Below, in pieces: positions 47,054 through 53,724 of a stretch of DNA of 64,000 bases. Below the pieces are notes generated by a model. That model did not search any database. It had not been told where the DNA came from and was given only the letters and a program-made list of their open reading frames with translations. The stretch's first letter is position 1. Every line of letters starts with the position of its first letter. The stretch is from Microbacterium yannicii (GTDB lineage: Bacteria > Actinomycetota > Actinomycetes > Actinomycetales > Microbacteriaceae). The position numbers and the translations under genes were made by a program. The stretch is taken from assembly GCF_024055635.1 (NCBI RefSeq), contig NZ_JAMXMB010000025.1, forward strand, positions 124,001 to 188,000, read 5' to 3'.

Positions 47054-47290
47054 TCATTGTCCGTGGGAGGCCTGCGGCGTTTCCACGCCGGAACCCGCGA
47101 TCCGCTCTTCGACTTCGTCGAGTGCGTACACCACTTTGCGGCCGAGTTTGTAGTACCTCGGTCCTTTGTGCTCGTATCGCCACATCGCGAGCGTGCCCTT
47201 GGTTACGCCCGGGAGGAGTTCTGCGACCTGCTCTGGGCTCAAGTAGTGATGGCTCAGCTGCGCGGCTTCGGTTCCGGCGAGAGTCGTCAT
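47054..47290 (-). CDS. Excisionase-like helix-turn-helix protein
   Basis: A 78-residue protein of the MerR/AlpA-like excisionase type: YLSPEQVAELLPGVTKGTLAMWRYEHKGPRY forms the winged-helix core, followed by KLGRKVVYALDEVEERI. The ATG at 47290 (MTTLAGTEAAQLS) has GAGGTGG upstream; a longer frame exists but lacks a ribosome-binding site. Such proteins direct excision or control the integrase. It diverges from the gene upstream of the integrase across a 60-120 base control region. Confidence 0.85.
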   Translation of the reverse strand: MTTLAGTEAAQLSHHYLSPEQVAELLPGVTKGTLAMWRYEHKGPRYYKLGRKVVYALDEVEERIAGSGVETPQASHGQ

Positions 47291-47322
47291 GATCCACCTC
47301 ATTTGCGTATAACCAGACCTGA

Positions 47323-47351
47323 TTGACACAAGTACACGCCTAAGTCATGAT
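47323..47351 (+). promoter_or_regulatory. Promoter for the HTH-integrase operon
   Basis: A perfect -35 box TTGACA at 47323-47328 with a CATGAT -10-like hexamer 17 bases later (47346-47351). If used, transcription begins after the ATG at 47347, so the downstream gene would start at an internal GTG. Confidence 0.55.
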
Positions 47352-47988
47352 GTTCGTCAAGAGCAATCTGCGAATTGGCGCAGCGAACAGGCAAACTGGT
47401 CAGGTGAAGGTCAAAGTGACGACGCTCGAGGGCAAGAAGATGACCGCGCGCGGCACCACCGTGCCGATCGGGTCCGGGTTGCGGATCGCGCCGGGCTTCG
47501 TCGCGAGCGCTGTCGATGAAGAGTCCGGCATTGAGACCGCCCTCGAAGCGCATTACCGGCGGGATGAGGGCCGATACATCGTCACGACCGTCGTGAACCG
47601 AGCGGTGAGGGACGAGTTCGACTCGGAAGCGCTCCGACGTTTGTCGTCCTCGGCGATTCTGCAGGCTGCGATCCCCGAGTGCATCGCGATCGACGTCTTC
47701 GATAACGACAGGTGGACCACGGTGGCGAATATCAGCGCGGTCGAGGGTCGCCTCATCCCGGAGTGGATGGCCAAAGAGGTGATCAAGCGCGGGCAGACCG
47801 AGGCGCGCATGGATGTGATCGAGATCCTCTATGGCGCCTCCGCTCTTGCCGGGCTGCCGCCCGTCAAGGCTGTGCAGCGTGAATTGAATGTTCCGCATCG
47901 GACCGCCTCGGACTGGATCATGAAGGCGCGCAAAGCCGGTCGCCTCGAGGGTATGAACTACGCCGTCGGCCGGCAGGCCGAAGGTTAG
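47347..47988 (+). CDS. Hypothetical protein with C-terminal HTH, upstream of the integrase
   Basis: A protein of up to 213 residues that I do not recognise by name. The body (about residues 20-165) is a mixed fold with RIAPGFVASAVDEESGIETAL and WTTVANISAVEGRLIPEWM. The C-terminus VKAVQRELNVPHRTASDWIMKARKAGRLEGMNY looks like a helix-turn-helix that would bind DNA. From the promoter position the real start may be the GTG at 47416, which has AAGG five bases upstream, rather than the ATG at 47347. It ends nine bases before the integrase ATG, so it is probably co-expressed and may control integration or copy. Confidence 0.7.
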   Translation: MMFVKSNLRIGAANRQTGQVKVKVTTLEGKKMTARGTTVPIGSGLRIAPGFVASAVDEESGIETALEAHYRRDEGRYIVTTVVNRAVRDEFDSEALRRLSSSAILQAAIPECIAIDVFDNDRWTTVANISAVEGRLIPEWMAKEVIKRGQTEARMDVIEILYGASALAGLPPVKAVQRELNVPHRTASDWIMKARKAGRLEGMNYAVGRQAEG

Positions 47989-47997
47989 GCAGATGCC

Positions 47998-49122
47998 ATG
48001 GGCAGCGTTCACCCGTACACGACGGCCGGCGGGAAGAAGCTCTACCGGATTCATTACCGCCGCCCGGATCATCGCCAGACGAGCGAGCGAGGATTCAAGA
48101 CCAAACGCGACGCCGAGCTTCGGCTCGCCGAAGTCGAGATCTCCAAAGCCCGCGGCGAGTACGTCGATCCCAGTACGGCGATCATCACCGTCGGCACACT
48201 CGGCGCGCAGTGGCTGGATCAGCGTCGGGGCGTCCTGAAGCCGTCGTCGTTTCGACCACTCGAGTCTGCGTGGCGGAAGCACGTCGAGCCGAAGTGGGGT
48301 GGTCGCAGGATCGGCAGCATCCGGCACTCCGAAGTGCAAGCATGGATCTCGGGTCTCGAAGGCGGGTCGACCACGGTCCGACGAGCTCATGGTGTTCTGG
48401 CCGGCATTCTCGACGGCGCCGTGCACGACCGACGGTTATCCCGCAATGTCGCCAGAGAGGTCGACCTCCCAGCGAAGAATCACGATGCGCGGAGGCACTA
48501 TCTGACGCACGCGCAGGTGCAGACGCTCGCCGACCATGCGCGACATCCCACGCTGATCCTCTTCCTCGCGTACACGGGTCTCCGGTGGGGCGAGGCGACC
48601 GCGCTGCGGGTGCGGCACGTCGACATGCTCAGGCGGCGCGTGAGCGTCCAGGAGAACGCCGTACTCGTCTCCTCGTACGTTCATGTCGGGACGCCGAAGA
48701 CGCATAGGTCACGCTCCGTCCCGTTTCCCGAGTTTCTCGCAGCCCCGCTGGCGAAGCTCGCCGAAGGGAAGGCGCGCGAACAGTTGCTGTTCGGTGACGG
48801 CGAAGAGCATGTGAAGCTGCCGGCGTCCCGCAACGGATGGTTCACGGCGGCCGTGCGCGATGCTCAGGCGGTCGACGAGCACTTCCCGAGAGTCACACCT
48901 CACGACCTGCGGCACACCGCAGCCTCCCTGGCCGTGCAGGCGGGGGCGCACGTGAAGGCCGTGCAGCGGATGCTCGGCCACGCCAGCGCCGCGATGACGC
49001 TCGACGTGTACGCGGACCTGTTCGACGACGATCTGGATGCCGTGGCGACCGCTCTCGATCAGGCGAAGCGCTCTTCAAGTGTTGTCACGGTGTTGTCACG
49101 AGCAAGGGATCGCGTGTCCTGA
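47998..49122 (+). CDS. Tyrosine site-specific integrase
   Basis: A 374-residue phage-type integrase. The N-terminal arm-binding domain (RIHYRRPDHRQTSERGFKTKRDAELRLAEVE in pieces) precedes the core-binding domain and a complete catalytic set: Arg196 in TGLRWGEA, His302 and Arg305 in HDLRHTAAS, His328 in LGHASAAMT and the nucleophile Tyr338. It should recombine attP with the tRNA-Arg gene. The final codons contain two TGTTGTCAC repeats, probably its own arm sites, and the stop codon lies inside the terminator hairpin shared with the tRNA. It ends 25 bases from the intact tRNA. Confidence 0.95.
   Translation: MGSVHPYTTAGGKKLYRIHYRRPDHRQTSERGFKTKRDAELRLAEVEISKARGEYVDPSTAIITVGTLGAQWLDQRRGVLKPSSFRPLESAWRKHVEPKWGGRRIGSIRHSEVQAWISGLEGGSTTVRRAHGVLAGILDGAVHDRRLSRNVAREVDLPAKNHDARRHYLTHAQVQTLADHARHPTLILFLAYTGLRWGEATALRVRHVDMLRRRVSVQENAVLVSSYVHVGTPKTHRSRSVPFPEFLAAPLAKLAEGKAREQLLFGDGEEHVKLPASRNGWFTAAVRDAQAVDEHFPRVTPHDLRHTAASLAVQAGAHVKAVQRMLGHASAAMTLDVYADLFDDDLDAVATALDQAKRSSSVVTVLSRARDRVS
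49080..49099 (+). other. Putative integrase arm-type sites, right end
   Basis: Two perfect direct copies of TGTTGTCAC start at 49080 and 49091, 11 bases apart, inside the 3' end of the integrase gene. They match the pair at 27936/27947 in sequence, spacing and orientation. Confidence 0.65.
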
Positions 49123-49139
49123 AGACCCGCGATCCCTTG
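49103..49139. terminator. Element-borne terminator for integrase and tRNA-Arg
   Basis: Perfect 12-bp stem CAAGGGATCGCG (49103-49114) with CGCGATCCCTTG (49128-49139) and a 13-base loop that includes the integrase stop codon. On the minus strand it lies eight bases after the tRNA CCA end, so it replaces the original terminator now stranded at 27753-27780. Confidence 0.8.
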
Positions 49140-49146
49140 TCCCGTA

Positions 49147-49222
49147 TGGTGCCCCCGACAGGAATCGAACCTGCGACCTTTGGTACCGGAAACCAACGCT
49201 CTATCCCCTGAGCTACGGAGGC
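49147..49222 (-). tRNA. tRNA-Arg (anticodon CCG)
   Basis: The reverse complement folds into a complete cloverleaf: acceptor GCCTCCG paired with CGGGGGC, a D-arm GCTCAGGGGATAGAGC, anticodon loop TTCCGGT with anticodon CCG, and the T-arm GCAGG-TTCGAAT-CCTGT. The discriminator is A and CCA is encoded. It reads CGG. The gene is regenerated by the element, whose 46-bp att core supplies its 3' part from the anticodon stem onward. Confidence 0.96.
49149..49194. repeat. attR: 46-bp att core within tRNA-Arg
   Basis: Identical to 27787-27832. It covers the tRNA from the anticodon stem to the second C of CCA. Confidence 0.95.
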
Positions 49223-49477
49223 GTACCGATCGAGACTATCATCCCGTCCGCGCCGTCCATCCACGGTGGCCACCGCCCTGAACCGGCGTCGGACCGCTCG
49301 AGCGCCGCCGGCCGAGGCATCCGACGCGGGGCCGCATGGTGCATACGGTGGCGGCTGTCAAGGGCTGGCCGCCCAGCAGTGTCCCGCGCGAGGATCGGAG
49401 GTGTACCTGATCGGCGTCCGCCTCGCAGTCACAACTCCCCGCTTCGTTCGCCGACAGTCTCAGAACGGAGACGCACG

Positions 49478-49816
49478 ATGGGCAAACTGACCTACGAGGG
49501 GACGGTGAAGGTCGATTTCGACGACCGCACACTCGCCCACCTGCAGTTGGTGATCGGCACCAAGCTGCGGCGCGGGGAGCCGTTCCACTTCACGTGGCGC
49601 GACGACCTCAGCATCGGTGACGGACGCACCACCATCTGGGTGCACCCCCGCTGCGCCCTCGTCTACAAGTTCTACGGCAGCCGGACGCCCCAGTTGAATC
49701 CGGCATGGATCGACGCCCTCGCGCACACCGCGAACTCGCCGTCCGGACTGTATCTCGTTCCCGAGCCCGCCCCGCCCGCGCCGGCGGCCGAGGCGCAGGA
49801 GGATCTCCTCGGCTGA
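49478..49816 (+). CDS. Small protein of the DUF7882 type, often mislabelled ATP-dependent DNA ligase
   Basis: A 112-residue soluble protein: a beta-strand start (KLTYEGTVKVDFDDRTLAHLQLVIGTKLRRGEPF), the block TTIWVHPRCALVYKF and an HTANSPSGLYLVPEP end with an acidic tail. This small family is common in Microbacteriaceae and is sometimes annotated as DNA ligase, but it has no ligase motifs and is far too short. Function unknown. It is the first gene to the right of the tRNA, with a 255-base gap that holds no recognisable gene. Confidence 0.7.
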   Translation: MGKLTYEGTVKVDFDDRTLAHLQLVIGTKLRRGEPFHFTWRDDLSIGDGRTTIWVHPRCALVYKFYGSRTPQLNPAWIDALAHTANSPSGLYLVPEPAPPAPAAEAQEDLLG

Positions 49817-49905
49817 AGGGGTTACGCCACCCCCGAGACCTTGTCAAGGCGTTGGCGGTCGAGCCACACACGGTGCGACGGTGTAACCCGCGGACGGGAG
49901 CGCTC

Positions 49906-50169
49906 ATGAAGCGGATCGACATCTACTACGGCGGGGACCATTACAGCGTCGGAGGGCGCCGTCTCGAGGATCTCCGAGCGGAGATCGAGGCGGGACTCGA
50001 CGCCGGCGTCTACTGGCTGGAGGTCAACGACGGCGAAGGAGAGATGCGCGCTGCCCATCTGCTGCTGACGCCGGGGGTTGCGCTGACGGTGGTGCCGGTG
50101 CCCGACGAGGAGCCCGGAACCGCGCCGGACCAGAACTGGTCGGAGGGCATCGCGCAGGTGAGCGACTGA
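49906..50169 (+). CDS. Hypothetical small protein
   Basis: An 87-residue protein starting MKRIDIYYGGDHYSVGGRRL, with a helix LEDLRAEIEAGLDAG, a strand WLEVNDGEGEMRAAHLLLTP and an acidic, Pro-rich tail. No membrane segment. The ATG has GGGAG upstream. Similar short proteins occur near DUF7882 genes in this family of bacteria. I cannot assign a function. Confidence 0.68.
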   Translation: MKRIDIYYGGDHYSVGGRRLEDLRAEIEAGLDAGVYWLEVNDGEGEMRAAHLLLTPGVALTVVPVPDEEPGTAPDQNWSEGIAQVSD

Positions 50170-50208
50170 TTGAGCCGTACGCCGACGCCGGCGCCTCCGG
50201 AGGGCGCT

Positions 50209-51198
50209 TCAGGCCTCGCGATGCGACTCCCGGCGCGTGGCCGGCTCGGCTTCGTCAGGAAGGCTGGCCGTCACGATGACCACCACGTCCTGCACCTTCC
50301 AGTCGAGCCGCGCGACAGTGGAGCGGACGTCTTCGATGTCGTCCAGGCGCACGTCGTCGCGGGTCGGCACGACGAAGACCTCCACGTGGAACACCTGACC
50401 CATGTCGCGCATGCGCACGGCGCTCTCGCGCACCCATGAGAACTCCTCCACCCGGTTCGCGATGCGCGCGATGAGAGGGTGCGGTCGGGCGTCGTCCTCA
50501 GTGCGTGCGCGCTGATCGATGAGATCGCGCACCGCCGCGCGCGAGTTGCGCCAGCCGTCCCAGAGGATGCCGAGCGAGATGAACAGCGCCGCCGCGCCGT
50601 CCAGCCACCAGAGGCCGATGCCGACGCCCAGCACCCCCACGATCGAGGCCACCGTGGAGGTCCAGTCGGCCTTGGCCATGTCGGCATCCGCATACAGCAC
50701 TTTGTTGTGCAGCTTCGGGGCGAGCTTGGCTTTCGCATTCCCGTAGAAGAATGGGCCGATCACGATCACGCTCATCACAGCGACCATGAACCAGCCGAGC
50801 CAGATGGTCTGACCGAAGATGTACACCGTGCCGATGGAGGGGTGCTCGCCGGCCACGAGGCCGCTGATCGCCTCGTACGCGAGGTCGCCGCCGACCGCGA
50901 GCAGGGCGACACCGGCCACCAGATGCCCGACGCCCATCACGCGGTGCAGGCCGAAGGGGAAGGCGCGCGTCGGGCGACGCCGGATGAAGAGGAGCGCCAC
51001 GAGGAAGGAGATCTGCGGGATCAGCGAGAGCATGTCCTCGATCCACGCGGTCTTCATCGCCTGGGAGCCGCCGACCACGAGCGCGATCACGCCGATCGTC
51101 ACGGCCGTGTAGGCGATGGTGAACCATTCCCACCGGATCGCGCTGCGGAGCGCGTTCTGCTGCTCCGGGGGCAGGTCGGTGCGTCCCATGGACTTCAT
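50209..51198 (-). CDS. Cation diffusion facilitator (CDF) family metal transporter
   Basis: A 329-residue membrane protein with about six helices and a cytoplasmic C-terminal domain. The CDF metal-site pattern is partly visible: AWIEDMLSLIPQ in the second helix and LYADADMAKADWTST in the fifth, each with acidic residues in place of the classic HxxxD. It probably exports a divalent metal such as zinc, iron or manganese, but the missing His argues against typical zinc selectivity. The start overlaps the lipoprotein gene stop by four bases. Confidence 0.8.
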   Translation of the reverse strand: MKSMGRTDLPPEQQNALRSAIRWEWFTIAYTAVTIGVIALVVGGSQAMKTAWIEDMLSLIPQISFLVALLFIRRRPTRAFPFGLHRVMGVGHLVAGVALLAVGGDLAYEAISGLVAGEHPSIGTVYIFGQTIWLGWFMVAVMSVIVIGPFFYGNAKAKLAPKLHNKVLYADADMAKADWTSTVASIVGVLGVGIGLWWLDGAAALFISLGILWDGWRNSRAAVRDLIDQRARTEDDARPHPLIARIANRVEEFSWVRESAVRMRDMGQVFHVEVFVVPTRDDVRLDDIEDVRSTVARLDWKVQDVVVIVTASLPDEAEPATRRESHREA

Positions 51199-51665
51199 GG
51201 CGCGGCCTCCTCATCGAGGTAGCCCTCTATGGCGGCCTGCCACGCGTTCTCCCCCAGCGGGAGCAGCAGCACGACCGGACCGCGTGCACCGGGAATGGTG
51301 TAGTAGGCCCGCGTCACCGCCACACGGGCGGACCACGGCGTCGCGTCGGTCATCCCGCCGATCGCGAGATCGATGTCCCCGGTCTCCAGATCGTCGACGA
51401 GGTCCTCCTCGCTGCCGACCGTCCACTCGACCTCGGCATCGAGCGACTCGGCGAGACCCTCGACGAGCTCGGCCAGGGACCCGCCGACCTCCGAGCCGTC
51501 GACGGTGACGAGTTCACCGGAGGCCGACGCGCCCGCGTGGAGCACTCCCCCGCGCACGTGGTCGAGCGTGCCCTGCGGGTCGCTCGGCACGGTGAGCCCG
51601 CAGCCCGCGAGGCAGAGCGCAATCGCCAGCAGGGGCACGAGACACGCGCGTCGCCACCGATCCAT
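51195..51665 (-). CDS. Lipoprotein related to periplasmic solute-binding proteins
   Basis: A 156-residue protein with a lipobox (LLAIALCLAGCG) and a short mature domain. GGVLHAGASASGELVTVDGSEVGGSLAELVEGLAESLDAEVEW and DDLETGDIDLAIGGMTDATPWSARVAVTRAYY resemble one lobe of the family 3 solute-binding fold, at half the usual length. The ATG at 51665 gives a proper signal peptide. It is translationally coupled to the CDF transporter, so it may bind the same metal or sense its effect. Confidence 0.72.
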   Translation of the reverse strand: MDRWRRACLVPLLAIALCLAGCGLTVPSDPQGTLDHVRGGVLHAGASASGELVTVDGSEVGGSLAELVEGLAESLDAEVEWTVGSEEDLVDDLETGDIDLAIGGMTDATPWSARVAVTRAYYTIPGARGPVVLLLPLGENAWQAAIEGYLDEEAAP

Positions 51666-51768
51666 GCTTCGAGTCTTGCCGACCACTCCACCCGCGGGGA
51701 GCGCCTTGACCCTCTCTGACAGGCCTGGTACGACGCCCGAGGGCCGTACACGCACCGGCAGGAACGCG

Positions 51769-51802
51769 GAGAGCCGGCATCGCCGAAGCGATGCCGGCTC
51801 TC
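51769..51802 (-). terminator. Intrinsic terminator after the alkylsulfatase gene
   Basis: A perfect 15-bp stem (51769-51783 with 51788-51802) and a CGAA loop, 12 bases after the stop codon. It separates the sulfatase transcript from the downstream lipoprotein gene. Confidence 0.85.
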
Positions 51803-51814
51803 GGCTGCACGCCG

Positions 51815-53686
51815 CTAGGGCAGGACGATCTCGAAGTTCGGATCGGCCTCGTCGAGCACGCCGAGGATCTGCTGCAGGACGCCCGCCTCGCCGCGAATCT
51901 CGATGCCCGCGCTCTGGGTGTCACCGCCCGCCATCTGGATCAGGCGCGCCTTCGACAGGCTGAGCTGCAGCGGCGTGGCGGGATCGGGATCGCGCTCGAC
52001 GTAGATCAGCACCCCGTTGCGCAGCGTCAGGTGGAAGCTGCGGCCGAGGTCGGTGAGCGTCAGGTCCACCGCGAGGTCGAGATCCCATGCCTTCGGGCCG
52101 TTGACGCGGATGGCGAGAGCGTCGAGGAGCTGCTCCGGCGTGAGCTGGGCGATGATGAGCGGCGCCGCTGTCACCGTCGGGGTGCCGAAGTTGCCCTCGC
52201 GCAGCTCCGTGGCGCCTGAGAGGTAGAAGTTGCGCCACGTGCCGTTCTCGGCGCCGTAGGCGAGCTGTTCGAGCGTGTCGGCGTACAGTCCGCGCGCCGC
52301 GGCGTGGTCGGCGTCGGCGAACACGGCGTGATCGAGCAGCGTCGCCGCCCACCGGAAGTCGCCGGCGTCGAACGCCGTCTGAGCGAGCTCCACCACTCGG
52401 TCGACTCCGCCGATCGCCTCGACGTAGCGCTCCGCCAGCGCCTCGGGCGGGTGCGGCCACAGCCGCGCAGGGTTGCCGTCGAACCAGCCCATGTAGCGCT
52501 GGTAGATCGCCTTGACGTTATGGCTCACCGAGCCGTAGTAGCCGTGGGTGCTCCAGGATGCCTCGAGCGCCGGCGGCAGCTGGATCAACTCGGCGATCTC
52601 GGCGCCGTTGTAGCCCTGGTTGAGCAGACGCAGCGTCTGGTCGTGGAGGTAGCCGTACAGGTCGCGCTGGATCGCGAGGAACCCGTTCACGGCGTCGTTG
52701 CCCCAGGTCGGCCAGTGGTGCGACGCGAACACCACCTCCGCCTCATCGCCGTAGCGCTCGATCGCCTCGGTGAGGTACTGCGACCAGATGTGCGGGTCCC
52801 GAACAACGGCACCGCGGAGCGTCAGCAGGTTGTGGAGGGTGTGGGTGGCATTCTCCGCCATGCACAGCGCCCGGTAGCGCGGCAGATAGAAATGCATCTC
52901 CGACGGCGCCTCGGTGCCGGGCGCCATCTGGAACTCGAACTCCACGCCGTCGATCGTGTGCGTCTCGCCCGTTGTCTTGACCTCCAGCGTCGGCGGCAGG
53001 ATCGTCGGGTTGCCGGTCGAGGTCGTCTGCCCGAGTCCGGCGCCCACCTGGCCGCGAGGCCCCCGGTCGAGCGCTGCGCCGTACATGTACCCGGCGCGGC
53101 GCCCCATCGCCGTGCCCGCATACACGTTCTCGGCCACCGAGTGCTCGAGGAATCCCTCGGGCACCACGATCTGGACCTTGCCGGCGTCGACGTCGTCCTG
53201 GCTGACGATGCCGAGCACGCCACCGAAGTGGTCGATGTGGCTGTGCGAGTGGATCACGGCGTGGATGGGCCGGTCACCGCGATGCCGGCGGTACAGCGCC
53301 ATCGCGGCCGCCGCGGTCTCGACCGAGATCAGCGGGTCCACGACGATGACGCCGGTGTCGCCCTCGATGACGGACATCACCGAGAGGTCGAGTCCACGCA
53401 GCTGATAGATGCCCGGAACGACCTCGAAGAGGCCGTGCTTGGCGACGAGCTTCGACTGCCGCCAGAGACTCGGGTGGACGGAGTCGGGAGCGTCGCCGTG
53501 CACGAAGTCGTAGGTGGAGGCATCCCACACCACGTCTCCCTTGTCGTTGCGGATCTTCGGGTCGTCGAGCGTGCCGAGGAACCCGCGCTCCACCGCGGCG
53601 AAGTCGTCCACGTCGTCGAACGGCAGGGACGCGAGGGCCTTCGCCTGGGCCTGCCTGATCGATGCCGCCGGTTCGCGCTGCTGCAT
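51815..53686 (-). CDS. Linear primary alkylsulfatase (SdsA/BDS1-type metallo-beta-lactamase fold)
   Basis: A 623-residue enzyme that hydrolyses alkyl sulfates such as dodecyl sulfate to alcohol and sulfate. The metal-binding motif HSHSHIDHFGG is at residues 146-156, the second site includes HHWPTWG, a helical dimerisation region follows, and the C-terminal SCP2-like domain ends FEIVLP. I use the ATG at 53686, which has GGGAGAAG upstream. There is no signal peptide, so it should act in the cytoplasm. Directly upstream is a SulP-type anion transporter, which fits uptake or export of the sulfate species. Confidence 0.9.
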   Translation of the reverse strand: MQQREPAASIRQAQAKALASLPFDDVDDFAAVERGFLGTLDDPKIRNDKGDVVWDASTYDFVHGDAPDSVHPSLWRQSKLVAKHGLFEVVPGIYQLRGLDLSVMSVIEGDTGVIVVDPLISVETAAAAMALYRRHRGDRPIHAVIHSHSHIDHFGGVLGIVSQDDVDAGKVQIVVPEGFLEHSVAENVYAGTAMGRRAGYMYGAALDRGPRGQVGAGLGQTTSTGNPTILPPTLEVKTTGETHTIDGVEFEFQMAPGTEAPSEMHFYLPRYRALCMAENATHTLHNLLTLRGAVVRDPHIWSQYLTEAIERYGDEAEVVFASHHWPTWGNDAVNGFLAIQRDLYGYLHDQTLRLLNQGYNGAEIAELIQLPPALEASWSTHGYYGSVSHNVKAIYQRYMGWFDGNPARLWPHPPEALAERYVEAIGGVDRVVELAQTAFDAGDFRWAATLLDHAVFADADHAAARGLYADTLEQLAYGAENGTWRNFYLSGATELREGNFGTPTVTAAPLIIAQLTPEQLLDALAIRVNGPKAWDLDLAVDLTLTDLGRSFHLTLRNGVLIYVERDPDPATPLQLSLSKARLIQMAGGDTQSAGIEIRGEAGVLQQILGVLDEADPNFEIVLP

Positions 53687-53724
53687 GTGCTTCTCCCTTT
53701 CCTGCCGGCCGGATGGCCGGCTCC

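Larger units (their letters stand above)
27787..49194. mobile_element. 21.4-kb integrated (probably mobilizable) genetic element in tRNA-Arg(CCG)
   Basis: The segment lies between two perfect 46-bp repeats of the tRNA-Arg 3' end, with a tyrosine integrase next to the intact tRNA, an excisionase-like HTH protein and a MobF-type relaxase. There are no type IV secretion, coupling-protein or virion genes, so I read it as an integrative mobilizable element that would need a helper, not a full ICE or prophage. Cargo comprises Fic, Trypco1 plus CHAT protease, and a two-component/glycosyltransferase envelope block. By eye, 32-36 kb is clearly less GC-rich than the chromosome around it. Confidence 0.9.

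Noticed and set aside
46701-47153. 150-codon plus-strand frame before the integrase genes
   Set aside because: It overlaps the excisionase-like gene in antisense and has no protein-like pattern.
27787-49194. Element as a complete ICE or prophage
   Set aside because: There are no secretion, coupling-protein, capsid or terminase genes; integrase plus relaxase alone fits a mobilizable element.
49478-49816. ATP-dependent DNA ligase as the name for this short gene
   Set aside because: At 112 residues it lacks every ligase motif; the label is a known kind of mis-annotation.
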